From Crocinitomicaceae bacterium (lineage in GTDB: Bacteria; Bacteroidota; Bacteroidia; Flavobacteriales_D; CAJJDF01), in the NCBI GenBank assembly GCA_024639505.1, contig JAHEIE010000025.1, positions 1 through 35,073 of the forward strand: DNA of 35,073 bases. The letters are read 5' to 3'. Positions 1-7,451 of this stretch are shown in pieces. The translations under genes were made by a program, and so were the position numbers. The notes under the pieces were generated by a model, which was given only the letters and a program-made list of their open reading frames with translations, ran no database searches and was not told the DNA's origin. The first letter of the stretch is position 1; each line of letters begins with the position of its first letter.

Positions 1-122
1 TCGTAAACCAAGTTTTCAAAGTCGGCTTGAGGCATGAATCCATCTGGTTTTTCTACCGAATTTTGTTCTGTAGAACACTGAATAAGGCTAAGCGCTAATA
101 GTATGAATACAAGTTTTTTCAT
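1..122 (-). CDS. Small lipoprotein, DUF4296-like (partial)
   Basis: This is the 5' part of a gene that leaves the window at base 1, too short for the ORF track. The reverse strand reads MKKLVFILLALSLIQCSTEQ, a lipoprotein signal peptide with lipobox LIQC, followed by a KPDGFMP segment. It should be exported and lipid-anchored. Its ATG overlaps the dihydroorotase stop in a TAATG junction, so the two are probably translationally coupled. From knowledge of the families, flavobacterial dihydroorotase genes are often followed by a small DUF4296 lipoprotein of unknown function, and the visible residues fit that. Only about 40 residues are present, so the family call is an inference while the lipoprotein call is direct. 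Confidence 0.7.
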   Translation of the reverse strand, partial: MKKLVFILLALSLIQCSTEQNSVEKPDGFMPQADFENLVY

Positions 123-1456
123 TATCTCTCAAACGAAAGTCTTTGGCCAATAGTGCCTTCGATTAATTTTCCATTGTTCCAAACAATGTTTCCGCTTACA
201 ATAGTGGTGTCTATTGTAGAATGAAACTCCTCTCCTTCAAATGGAGACCAACCGCATTTGTACAATAAATCTTTCTTTTCTACTGTATATTTAGCATCCA
301 AATCAGCAATAAATAAATCGGCAAAATAACCTTCTCTCACATACCCTCGGTTTTCAATCTGAAAGCATCTAGCCACATCATGACTAAATTTTTGTGCAAT
401 ATGCGTGAGCTCAATTTTACCTTGATAATACAACTCAAACAAAGCATTCAAAGCATGTTGAACCAAAGGTCCTCCTGATGCAGCTTTTGTGTATATCCCA
501 TCTTTTTCTTCAACAGTATGAGGAGCGTGATCAGTTGCAAGAACATCAATCACATTGTCATTCAAGGCTTTTAAAATAGCATCTCTGTCCGATTTTTTCT
601 TTACCGCTGGATTCCATTTTATTCTCGCTCCTTTTGTTTTGTAATCTTCCTCCTCAAACCACAAATGGTGAATGCAAGCCTCAGCAGTTATCCTCTTCTC
701 TTCTAACGGTATGTCATTTCTGAACAAACTCAATTCTTTGGCAGTAGAAATATGAAGAATATGCAATCTTGTATTATATTTTTTGGCTAACTCTACAGCC
801 AAAGAAGAAGAGAGAAAACAAGCTTCTTCATCACGAATTACAGGATGCATTTCGATAGGAATTTCATCTCCATATTTATCTTTTGCAAGCGCCATATTCT
901 TTTTAATAGTTGCTTCGTCTTCGCAATGAGTCGCAATCAACATTTTACAATTAGAAAAAATATTTGTTAGTGTTTCTCTATTATCTACCAACATATTTCC
1001 GGTAGAAGAACCCATAAACACTTTTACCCCACATACAGTTTTTGGATCTGTCTTTAATACTTCTTCAATATTCTCATTGGAAGCCCCCATAAAAAAGGAA
1101 TAATTTGCCAAAGAGCTTTCTGATGCAATTTTGTATTTATCTTCCAGTAATTCCTGCGTCAAAGCATTTGGAATTGTATTTGGCATCTCCATAAAAGTCG
1201 TAATCCCTCCAGCTACAGCTGCTCTTGATTCTGACCAAATATTTGCTTTGTGAGTCAAACCTGGCTCTCTAAAATGGACCTGATCATCAATTGCTCCGGG
1301 AAACACAAATTTCCCCTCTGCATTTATGATTTCAGCTGATTCATGAGAAATTGAATCTGCAATTTTATCAATTTTATCATTAATGATTAAAATATCCTTC
1401 TTCTCAATCTTCCCCTCATTTACGAGTTTTCCGTTTTTTATTAGGATTGTTGCCAT
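122..1456 (-). CDS. pyrC: Dihydroorotase
   Basis: Cyclises N-carbamoyl-aspartate to dihydroorotate, the third step of de novo pyrimidine synthesis, in the cytoplasm. The 444 residues have the normal length for a class I amidohydrolase-fold dihydroorotase. Visible active-site elements are HFREPG near residue 61, GVKVFMGSSTGN (candidate metal-bridging lysine), ATHCED, LHILHIST and ATDHAPHT (catalytic Asp). The usual HxH pair at the end of the first strand is QVH here (Gln59, His61), so one metal ligand is changed. My memory is that this variant is common in Bacteroidota, so it does not by itself mean loss of activity. It lies 65 bases downstream of the glycosyltransferase stop on the same strand and overlaps the downstream lipoprotein by one base. 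Confidence 0.95.
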   Translation of the reverse strand: MATILIKNGKLVNEGKIEKKDILIINDKIDKIADSISHESAEIINAEGKFVFPGAIDDQVHFREPGLTHKANIWSESRAAVAGGITTFMEMPNTIPNALTQELLEDKYKIASESSLANYSFFMGASNENIEEVLKTDPKTVCGVKVFMGSSTGNMLVDNRETLTNIFSNCKMLIATHCEDEATIKKNMALAKDKYGDEIPIEMHPVIRDEEACFLSSSLAVELAKKYNTRLHILHISTAKELSLFRNDIPLEEKRITAEACIHHLWFEEEDYKTKGARIKWNPAVKKKSDRDAILKALNDNVIDVLATDHAPHTVEEKDGIYTKAASGGPLVQHALNALFELYYQGKIELTHIAQKFSHDVARCFQIENRGYVREGYFADLFIADLDAKYTVEKKDLLYKCGWSPFEGEEFHSTIDTTIVSGNIVWNNGKLIEGTIGQRLSFER

Positions 1457-1521
1457 GTGTTATTTTTTTTGATGCGTAAAAATAACCATAGAAAAGATGA
1501 ATTACTATTCTTGAGGAAAGT

Positions 1522-2247
1522 TTATTTCTTTTTGGAAATTCTTTTAAAACGAAGTTTTAAAACACCAAATATCGCTTCTTTAAAAATGGAAGTATCCATT
1601 TTCGAGTTTCCCAATTCTCTGTCCTTAAAAATGATTGGAACTTCTTTCCCTTTAAAACCTAACCTAGTAGCGGTGTACTTCATTTCAATTTGAAAAGCGT
1701 ATCCAATAAATTTGATTGAATCTAAATCTATTGTTTCAAGCACTTTTCGAGAATAGCACATGAAACCTGCAGTCGTATCTTTTATTCTTACCCACAAAAT
1801 CATTCGCACATAAATGGAAGCAAAATATGACAAAAACAACCTATACTTATCCCAGTTGCTTACTCCTCCTCCTTTCACATACCTTGATCCAATACTAAAA
1901 TCGAAACCATCTTTGGCGCATGCTTCGTAAAGAGCAGGTAATTTATCAACAGGGTGAGAAAAATCTGCATCCATCTCAAAAATGTAGCCATACCCTTTTT
2001 CCAATCCCCATTTAAATCCATGGATGTAGGCTGTACCTAATCCTAATTTACCAGTCCTTTCTTCAATATGAAGAGATTCTGGGAATTCTGTTTGCAATGT
2101 TTTTACAATGTCAGCAGTACCATCTGGCGAACCATCATCAACAATAAGCACATGAAATTGCTTGGGAAGTGAGTGAACCGTTCGGATCATCTTCTCAATG
2201 TTCTCTTTCTCGTTGTACGTTGGTATTATTACTAAACTGTCTGACAT
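1522..2247 (-). CDS. Polyprenol monophosphomannose synthase-like glycosyltransferase
   Basis: A family 2 glycosyltransferase of the dolichyl-phosphate mannosyltransferase type, which moves a sugar (often mannose) from a nucleotide-sugar to polyprenyl phosphate at the inner face of the cytoplasmic membrane. Diagnostic motifs are VIIPTYNEKENI at the N-terminus, DDGSPDGTADIV, the metal-binding EMDADFSHP near residue 90, and GSRYVKGGG. At 241 residues it is the catalytic domain only, without the C-terminal membrane segments of longer Dpm1 relatives. Together with dihydroorotase and the DUF4296-like lipoprotein it forms a gene order I recall as common in flavobacteria. The acceptor and donor cannot be decided from sequence. 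The ATG sits about 16 bases after a TATATTTG promoter element. Confidence 0.9.
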   Translation of the reverse strand: MSDSLVIIPTYNEKENIEKMIRTVHSLPKQFHVLIVDDGSPDGTADIVKTLQTEFPESLHIEERTGKLGLGTAYIHGFKWGLEKGYGYIFEMDADFSHPVDKLPALYEACAKDGFDFSIGSRYVKGGGVSNWDKYRLFLSYFASIYVRMILWVRIKDTTAGFMCYSRKVLETIDLDSIKFIGYAFQIEMKYTATRLGFKGKEVPIIFKDRELGNSKMDTSIFKEAIFGVLKLRFKRISKKK

Positions 2248-2263
2248 AATGTTAAAAGCAAAT

Positions 2264-2271
2264 CAAATATA
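2264..2271 (-). promoter_or_regulatory. Bacteroidota -7 element TATATTTG for the glycosyltransferase
   Basis: The minus strand reads TATATTTG, an exact match to the Bacteroidota -7 consensus TAnnTTTG. The glycosyltransferase ATG begins 16 bases further on, giving a predicted leader of roughly ten bases. I see no clear -33 TTG at the usual spacing, so the call rests on the -7 element and its position. Confidence 0.5.
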
Positions 2272-2319
2272 GGATTTTGTATCTATTTTGAAAAAGAAAT
2301 TGTTTCAAATTAACATTAT

Positions 2320-3090
2320 TTAAAAGAACTCTTGTGGTATGTTACAAACAGGAATTGGATTCATTTTATGTTGGTTTACCTTGTTCAATTTTCTAAAAAT
2401 CGCCAGTACTTCGCTCTCTCTTATAGATAACTTTTTTTCGTCCCCTTGAAACTCCATAGCCCATTCCAATTCTGAATAAGAGGCACCAATTTGATCTTCG
2501 TCAGAGCGATCGTCACCCCACAATCCATCGGTTGGTTTGGCGTCTTGAATTTCTTGAATAACACCTAGTTCTTTTGCTATTTCGAAAACGTGAGACTTCA
2601 TTAGGTCAGCAATTGGACTTAAATCCACTCCTCCATCTCCGTATTTTGTAAAAAAGCCAACACCAAAGTCTTCTACTTTGTTCCCTGTTCCAGCTACCAA
2701 AAATTTGTGATGACTAGCAAAGGCATACATGGTTGTCATTCTGAGTCTTGCTCGCACATTTGCCATCGTCAATTCATCTTGAATTTCTTTAGGAAAATCT
2801 GCACAAGTTTGGTCGAAAGTAGCGGTAAGATCCACCACCTCTGAAGACACATCTGTAAAGTTTTGTTTTAGCCAAGAAATATGATTGTTACTGCGCTCAA
2901 ATTGGTTGGGTGCTTGATGAATTGGTAGATTCAAACAAATTAGTTTTTTGGTGGTTTTAGCACAAAGAGCGGAGGTGACAGCAGAATCTATTCCACCAGA
3001 AACACCCATTACAAACCCATTAATTCCAGAATTGGTTGCATAATCTTCCAACCAATTCACTATGTAATCTATTACTTTTTTTGTTTGCAT
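2320..3090 (-). CDS. nadE: NAD synthetase, ammonia-dependent type
   Basis: Makes NAD from nicotinate adenine dinucleotide, ATP and ammonia, the last step of NAD synthesis. The ATP pyrophosphatase loop SGGIDSAVTS is at residues 31-40, and KVEDFGVGFFTKYGDGGVDL further on is typical of the family. There is no glutaminase domain; at 256 residues it is the short form. I start it at the ATG at 3090 (MQTKKVIDYIVNWL), not at the track's 3111. The extra codons MFFLSQN overlap an intrinsic terminator, and the family normally starts at this Met. The terminator's T-tract ends about ten bases before this ATG, so transcription must read through it or begin at the start codon. Confidence 0.95.
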   Translation of the reverse strand: MQTKKVIDYIVNWLEDYATNSGINGFVMGVSGGIDSAVTSALCAKTTKKLICLNLPIHQAPNQFERSNNHISWLKQNFTDVSSEVVDLTATFDQTCADFPKEIQDELTMANVRARLRMTTMYAFASHHKFLVAGTGNKVEDFGVGFFTKYGDGGVDLSPIADLMKSHVFEIAKELGVIQEIQDAKPTDGLWGDDRSDEDQIGASYSELEWAMEFQGDEKKLSIRESEVLAIFRKLNKVNQHKMNPIPVCNIPQEFF

Positions 3091-3100
3091 ATTTTGAGAT

Positions 3101-3134
3101 AAAAAAAACACCCGATTCAGCTGAGACGGGTGTT
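3101..3134 (-). terminator. Intrinsic terminator or attenuator between the porin-like gene and nadE
   Basis: On the minus strand AACACCCG pairs with CGGGTGTT (8 bp, GC-rich core) around a 12-base loop, followed directly by eight T residues. This is a textbook Rho-independent terminator for the upstream outer-membrane barrel gene. It ends only about ten bases before the nadE ATG, so it may also act as an attenuator for nadE. The structure is seen directly; the regulatory role is inferred. Confidence 0.9.
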
Positions 3135-3159
3135 AGATTAATAATTTCATTTAAATGGA

Positions 3160-3957
3160 TTAAAATAAAACTCCTACAGTAAGTTGGATTCCATGAGCAG
3201 TAAATTTCTGACCTAATGGCCTTCCTCCATTTAGCATAAGTTTAGAATCTTTTTTTACCGAATTGGTAAAACCTAAATTGTAGTGTAGCGAACCAAAAAC
3301 GGAAGTTCCTTCCGAAATTTTATACTCAGCTCCTCCTCCAACTCTTAATTGCATTCTTATTGGCTGCATATCTTTGTCCATGTTTACTTTACTAATATCA
3401 GGAATATTAGCTTTTGCAAGCACATTGCCTAGGTAATCTACTTCATCTGAGATTTTAGTACTCGTCCTGAAGGCAATGTTCAATCCAAACTCACCAAAAT
3501 AAGTCATGTAACCAATTTCGTTTGTTTTCATCTTGATACCAATAGGAAGAGTAACATAAGTTGACTTGTAAGTTCTTTCTAACAATTGAACCCCAAACGC
3601 TGAGGAGTCTTCTGGAGTATAAATACCATTTTCTTCTTTAACTGAACTAAAATTATATCCTTCATCCATGAAATAAATTACAGCAGAAGAGTTGTCAGCT
3701 GGTTTAAAATTAATTTTTCCTCTTTCTTGGTTCAACTCCAATCCTGAATACACACTAAAATTATCACTTAAAGAGTATTCAGCTTGTAACCCCCAATTAA
3801 AGCCAAAAGTTGCTCCTCCATTTTCAAATTTTTTGACATCATCTGGCTTCATCCAATTTACAGATGGACCCAGTTTTAAACCAAATCTAAAGTTATTTTG
3901 AGAAATGGCATACTGACTCGCCACGGTTGTAAGTAATACTAAAGCTATTTTTTTCAT
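3160..3957 (-). CDS. PorT-like outer-membrane beta-barrel protein
   Basis: A 265-residue exported protein of the Bacteroidota porin/OmpW-like barrel type (outer membrane beta-barrel domain). It has a clear signal peptide (KKIALVLLTTVASQYAISQ). The mature protein starts NNFRFGLKLGPSVNW, the usual FGxKxGxxxxW opening of this family. Alternating hydrophobic strands follow, such as YVTLPIGIKMKT and MQLRVGGGAEYKI, and it ends in GIQLTVGVLF, with the terminal aromatic residue expected for outer-membrane assembly. Precise function is unknown; relatives are usually annotated only as porin family or PorT family. It has its own promoter element upstream and a strong terminator downstream, so it is probably a single-gene transcript. 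Confidence 0.88.
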   Translation of the reverse strand: MKKIALVLLTTVASQYAISQNNFRFGLKLGPSVNWMKPDDVKKFENGGATFGFNWGLQAEYSLSDNFSVYSGLELNQERGKINFKPADNSSAVIYFMDEGYNFSSVKEENGIYTPEDSSAFGVQLLERTYKSTYVTLPIGIKMKTNEIGYMTYFGEFGLNIAFRTSTKISDEVDYLGNVLAKANIPDISKVNMDKDMQPIRMQLRVGGGAEYKISEGTSVFGSLHYNLGFTNSVKKDSKLMLNGGRPLGQKFTAHGIQLTVGVLF

Positions 3958-3980
3958 TGTTTATTTGTTAGATTATTCCT

Positions 3981-3988
3981 CAAAAATA
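3981..3988 (-). promoter_or_regulatory. Bacteroidota -7 element TATTTTTG for the barrel gene
   Basis: The minus strand reads TATTTTTG, matching TAnnTTTG, 23 bases before the ATG of the outer-membrane barrel gene. It sits in the 73-base gap after the Smr gene. No convincing -33 TTG is visible. Confidence 0.5.
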
Positions 3989-4030
3989 AGGATTTATTTA
4001 AAAATTCATTGAAAAATTAACATTCCCTTA

Positions 4031-4285
4031 CTAAAACTTGGAATAAACAAATAATCTTCCGTGATTTTTGCTGTCCTTATCTATTCTATGGTATTTGTTT
4101 TTGATATGTTTTTGCTCCAAAAAACGAATCACTTTTTTCTTTAACTGTCCCGACCCTTTTCCTGGTATAATTTCAACAGTTTTTATTTTCCTTTCTATCG
4201 CCTCATCGATAATTTGTTCCAATTCACGCTGTATTAAATCTCCCTTGTTGAAAATATTATGCAAATCCAATTTGAGCTTAGCCAT
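4031..4285 (-). CDS. Stand-alone Smr domain protein
   Basis: An 84-residue protein that is almost entirely one Smr domain, the fold found at the C-terminus of MutS2 and linked to nucleic-acid nicking or ribosome rescue. Hallmarks are LDLH at residues 6-9, GDLIQRELEQIIDEAIE, and the loop IIPGKGSGQLKKKV. It lacks the MutS core and a DUF2027 region, so it is not MutS2. It is divergently transcribed from the leucine-rich-repeat gene across 56 bases. Target (branched DNA or RNA) is not predictable from sequence. Confidence 0.85.
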   Translation of the reverse strand: MAKLKLDLHNIFNKGDLIQRELEQIIDEAIERKIKTVEIIPGKGSGQLKKKVIRFLEQKHIKNKYHRIDKDSKNHGRLFVYSKF

Positions 4286-4328
4286 CTTATTTAACTTTCT
4301 ATTTCATTCTTCTTTTAAAGAAAAACCT

Positions 4329-4336
4329 TACATTTA
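4329..4336 (+). promoter_or_regulatory. -7 element TACATTTA directly before the LRR gene
   Basis: TACATTTA differs at the last base from TAnnTTTG and is followed after only five bases by the ATG at 4342. Transcription starting at the usual distance would begin at or within the start codon, giving a leaderless mRNA. The arrangement closely resembles that of lpxD. Confidence 0.4.
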
Positions 4337-4341
4337 GTCTT

Positions 4342-4941
4342 ATGAAGATATTTAAACTAACCTTATTGGCAGCTGTTTTGGGAATGCTTTTTGGTTTTAT
4401 TCAAATAAAAAACAGCAAAAATTCCACAAGAATTTATAAATCTCTAAGCGAAGCATTAAAAAACCCCGATGAAATCTATCACTTGAAATTAAATAGGAAA
4501 CGATACAAGGCTTTTCCTAAAGAGATTCTTTCATTCAAAAACTTAGTTACACTCGACTTGACTAACAACAAAATAGATACACTTCCTGCCGAAATAACTG
4601 AATTGATTTTTTTAGAGGAAATATCACTTAAATCAAATAGGTTCAATTCGTTCCCCACAGAGTTATGCAAAGTGCCCTCACTCACCAATATAAAGCTGGC
4701 CAACAACAATATTTCTTCTATTCCGAATGATATTTCCCTTTTAAAAAATCTACAACACTTGGATTTATACCGAAATAGTATCGAAACTATTTCTTCTGAA
4801 ATAACCAATTTAAAGGAATTAAAAAAACTAGATTTAAGAATGATAGAAATGTCTCTGGACGAGCAAGACAGAATAAAAACCTTGCTTCCAAATACTCGTG
4901 TACTTACAACAGAGCCCTGCGACTGCGCTACTAGAAATTAA
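4342..4941 (+). CDS. Leucine-rich repeat protein with N-terminal signal/anchor
   Basis: A 199-residue protein with a hydrophobic N-terminus (FKLTLLAAVLGMLFGFIQI) that would act as signal peptide or membrane anchor. About five leucine-rich repeats of roughly 23 residues follow, for example LVTLDLTNNKIDTLPAEITEL and LKNLQHLDLYRNSIETISSEI. This looks like a small protein-binding scaffold outside the cytoplasmic membrane; a partner cannot be named. The C-terminus has a CDC motif. Its stop TAA overlaps the stop of the convergent arsS gene (TTAA shared), leaving no room for a terminator. The start is the only ATG that includes the hydrophobic segment. Confidence 0.85.
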   Translation: MKIFKLTLLAAVLGMLFGFIQIKNSKNSTRIYKSLSEALKNPDEIYHLKLNRKRYKAFPKEILSFKNLVTLDLTNNKIDTLPAEITELIFLEEISLKSNRFNSFPTELCKVPSLTNIKLANNNISSIPNDISLLKNLQHLDLYRNSIETISSEITNLKELKKLDLRMIEMSLDEQDRIKTLLPNTRVLTTEPCDCATRN

Positions 4942-5987
4942 GCTATTTCGCCTACACAACTAGATCCTGCTCCAGCTGTACAACCAAAACAATGTTCGTT
5001 TACCAATATGGAGCGATTCACGAGAGAATCCAACTCAAACTCGCTAACGTGTTGTTGCTTTTTGGAAACAGAGACCTTCATCTCAAGCATTTGATTAAAA
5101 TCACAATCGTACAAAAACCCATCCCAACCTACAGAAATAGTATTTCGACACATCACTCCTTTTGCTGCAGACGGATTGTATGAATTTACCAGTTTTTCCA
5201 TATAACCCATGTAGTTTTCGGAAGCAACTAAATACTCTAGGTATCTACTAATCGGAATATTTGTGATGGCAAAAAGGGAATTGAACTCAATGTCGAAATC
5301 TTTTTTTAATTTCCTTTTAAATTGCTTTTCCAATCCCTCTTGACTCGGTGGCAAAAATGCACCGGAAGGATTGTATACCAAATTTAAAACAAGCCCAGAA
5401 TCTGCAATCCCATAACCTACATCGTTCAGCATTTTTAAAGCTTTTACACTCTTATCAAAAACACCGTCTCCTCTTTGACTGTCTGTTTTTTTTGAGCTAT
5501 AATGCGGCAAAGAACTAACTATTTCTACTTCATTATTTTTGTAAAACTCTGGCAAATCATAGTACTTTTTGTTGGCTACAATAATAGTAAGATTACACCT
5601 TACCATCACCTTGCATCCCAACTTATATACTTGTTCCACAAACCATCTAAAATGCGGATTCATTTCTGGTGCTCCACCTGTTAAATCGACCGTTTTTATT
5701 GATGAATTCCTTATCGCAACCAAGCATTGCTCGAGTGTTTCTTTGGTCATTATTTCCTTCCTATCTGGGCCTGCATCCACATGACAATGTGCACACACTT
5801 GATTACACATTTTACCCATATTGATTTGAAAAACATCCAATCCAGTGGGTTGCAATGGAAATAAATCTGACTCAACTAATTTAGAGGAAAAGTGAGGAAG
5901 TCCTTGACTAGTGACACCTTCTTTTAAAACTTCAAGCTGATACGAAATATCCGAAAATTTATTTTTTTGTTTCAGTAGTGATTTCAT
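4938..5987 (-). CDS. arsS: Arsenosugar biosynthesis radical SAM protein ArsS
   Basis: A 349-residue radical SAM enzyme of the ArsS type (radical SAM/Cys-rich, TIGR04167-like). It is proposed to transfer the SAM-derived deoxyadenosyl group to a methylated arsenical during arsenosugar formation. The [4Fe-4S] cluster motif is CNQVCAHC (Cys61, 65, 68), followed by LTGGAPEMNPHF. The C-terminal Cys-rich tail contains CFGCTAGAGSSC. In some members one tail position is selenocysteine, but here all are ordinary Cys codons and no in-frame TGA occurs. The peroxidase-like partner lies four bases upstream. No arsM methyltransferase is in the window, so substrate supply must come from elsewhere. Confidence 0.92.
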   Translation of the reverse strand: MKSLLKQKNKFSDISYQLEVLKEGVTSQGLPHFSSKLVESDLFPLQPTGLDVFQINMGKMCNQVCAHCHVDAGPDRKEIMTKETLEQCLVAIRNSSIKTVDLTGGAPEMNPHFRWFVEQVYKLGCKVMVRCNLTIIVANKKYYDLPEFYKNNEVEIVSSLPHYSSKKTDSQRGDGVFDKSVKALKMLNDVGYGIADSGLVLNLVYNPSGAFLPPSQEGLEKQFKRKLKKDFDIEFNSLFAITNIPISRYLEYLVASENYMGYMEKLVNSYNPSAAKGVMCRNTISVGWDGFLYDCDFNQMLEMKVSVSKKQQHVSEFELDSLVNRSILVNEHCFGCTAGAGSSCVGEIA

Positions 5988-5991
5988 AGAA

Positions 5992-6324
5992 TTACATTGA
6001 AACTTCCTTCGTTTTATTCATCATTTGAACACCGTGAACCAAAGTTGCTCCACCTCTAATAGCAGCAGCAACATGAACCGCTTCCATCATCTCTTCTTCG
6101 TCACATCCCTTTTCTAGCGAATCTACTGTGTAGGCATCAATACAATATGGGCACTGAACGGCATGCGAAACTGCTAGAGCTATTAGTGACTTTTCTCTTT
6201 CGGTCAATGCTCCTTCCTTAAAAACATCCCCGTAATAGGAGAAAAATTTATCCGCAAGCGGCTTTTGAAATTCACCAATTTTCGAAAATTTTTTTAAATC
6301 ATCTGGATTATAATACGTTTTCAT
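5992..6324 (-). CDS. Arsenosugar biosynthesis-associated peroxidase-like protein
   Basis: A 110-residue AhpD-like (carboxymuconolactone decarboxylase fold) protein. The redox motif is CPYC in AVQCPYCIDAYTVDSLEKGC near residues 58-61, followed by VHVAAAIRGGATLVHGVQMMN, typical of the small family that travels with ArsS. It probably handles peroxide or thiol/arsenic redox chemistry linked to the radical SAM enzyme, but its reaction is not established. The stop is four bases before the arsS ATG, so the two form one operon. It is read away from the sugar-phosphate isomerase gene across a 140-base divergent region that carries a run of ten T. Confidence 0.9.
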   Translation of the reverse strand: MKTYYNPDDLKKFSKIGEFQKPLADKFFSYYGDVFKEGALTEREKSLIALAVSHAVQCPYCIDAYTVDSLEKGCDEEEMMEAVHVAAAIRGGATLVHGVQMMNKTKEVSM

Positions 6325-6464
6325 AGTAGATATAAGTTAAATTAAATGTGTTTGAAGTATTTTTTTTTTAATTTTACCTCCGGTTGCAATCTTCTCGCAA
6401 CTGTTTCGAAGTCGAGTAAAGTTATTACAACTTACACCAACAGCAAAAAAATAAAAAAGAATCT

Positions 6465-7448
6465 ATGATACAATTCATTTCAAACTTCACAAATCAATTG
6501 ACTGAGGCCAAATTAATCGGCTCAAAATTATTAGATAAAACTGTAAACAAAGACGTTAAAAACGTTATCATTTGCGGATTAGGAGGTTCTGGGATTGGCG
6601 GGAAAATAGCTTCAAAACTTGCCCAATCAAGGTGTGAAAAACCCGTGGTAACTTATAATTCATATTCGTTACCTGCATTTGTAAACAAAAACACCCTTGT
6701 TATTATTTCGTCCTATTCTGGCGATACAGAAGAGACCGTTTCTGCACTCAAGGAAGCGATTACAAGAAAGTGTGAGATTATTTGCATCAGTTCTGGCGGT
6801 GAGGTGAAAGAAATTGCTGAGAAAAATAACATTCCAGTATTATTGGTTCCGGGAGGAAACCCTCCAAGAGCAATGTTAACATATTCGTTAACTCAACTTC
6901 TTTTTATTTTTGAGCATTATTCTCTAATGAATATAGATTCTCTTGATGAAATCAATAACTCTATTTCCCTTCTTGATAAAGAAGAAAAAGACATAAAAGA
7001 GGAAGCTAAAAAGGTTGCGGATCAAGTAAAAAACACAACAGTTTTAATATACACCGATGCCAGTTTTGAAGGAGTAGGGACAAGATTTAAACAACAATTA
7101 AACGAAAATACAAAAACACTAGCTTTTGCTAATGTTATTCCTGAAATGAACCACAACGAATTATTAGGTTGGCAAGGAGGAAGCAAGTCATTCTCGAGCA
7201 TATTTTTGAGAAATACCACTGATAATTCAAGAAATCAGTTAAGAATGGATATTTCAAAAGAGAATATCTCAAAAATTGCTAATTCTTGTGTTGAAATATA
7301 CTCAAAAGGAAATACAGAGATAGAAAGAATATTCTACTTTATCCTAATGACAGACTGGATTTCTATTTATTTAGCTGATATATACAAAGTTGACACTATT
7401 GAAATAAAAGTAATTGATTTTTTAAAAAATCAATTGCGTAAACACTAA
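6465..7448 (+). CDS. Bifunctional phosphoglucose/phosphomannose isomerase
   Basis: Interconverts aldose and ketose 6-phosphates (glucose-6-P or mannose-6-P with fructose-6-P). The N-terminal SIS domain starts VIICGLGGSGIGGKIA (residues 34-49) and contains the sugar-phosphate binding stretch SSYSGDTEETVSAL. The C-terminal half carries PRAMLTYSLTQLL and EMNHNELLGWQ, characteristic of the bacterial/archaeal PGI-PMI family rather than classical Pgi. Length (327) is usual. It leads an apparent operon with lipB three bases downstream. No other sugar-nucleotide genes adjoin it. Confidence 0.92.
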   Translation: MIQFISNFTNQLTEAKLIGSKLLDKTVNKDVKNVIICGLGGSGIGGKIASKLAQSRCEKPVVTYNSYSLPAFVNKNTLVIISSYSGDTEETVSALKEAITRKCEIICISSGGEVKEIAEKNNIPVLLVPGGNPPRAMLTYSLTQLLFIFEHYSLMNIDSLDEINNSISLLDKEEKDIKEEAKKVADQVKNTTVLIYTDASFEGVGTRFKQQLNENTKTLAFANVIPEMNHNELLGWQGGSKSFSSIFLRNTTDNSRNQLRMDISKENISKIANSCVEIYSKGNTEIERIFYFILMTDWISIYLADIYKVDTIEIKVIDFLKNQLRKH

Positions 7449-7451
7449 CTA

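Noticed and set aside
1457-1693. 78-residue plus-strand ORF
   Set aside because: Mostly antisense to the glycosyltransferase; composition is that of a shadow frame and no start context supports it.
3088-3111. Longer nadE start (MFFLSQN) in the track
   Set aside because: Those codons lie in the T-tract and stem of a strong terminator, and the family starts at the downstream Met.
6361-6460. Promoter for the isomerase near the T-run (TAATTTTA)
   Set aside because: Two departures or uncertain spacing in very AT-rich sequence; cannot be separated from chance.
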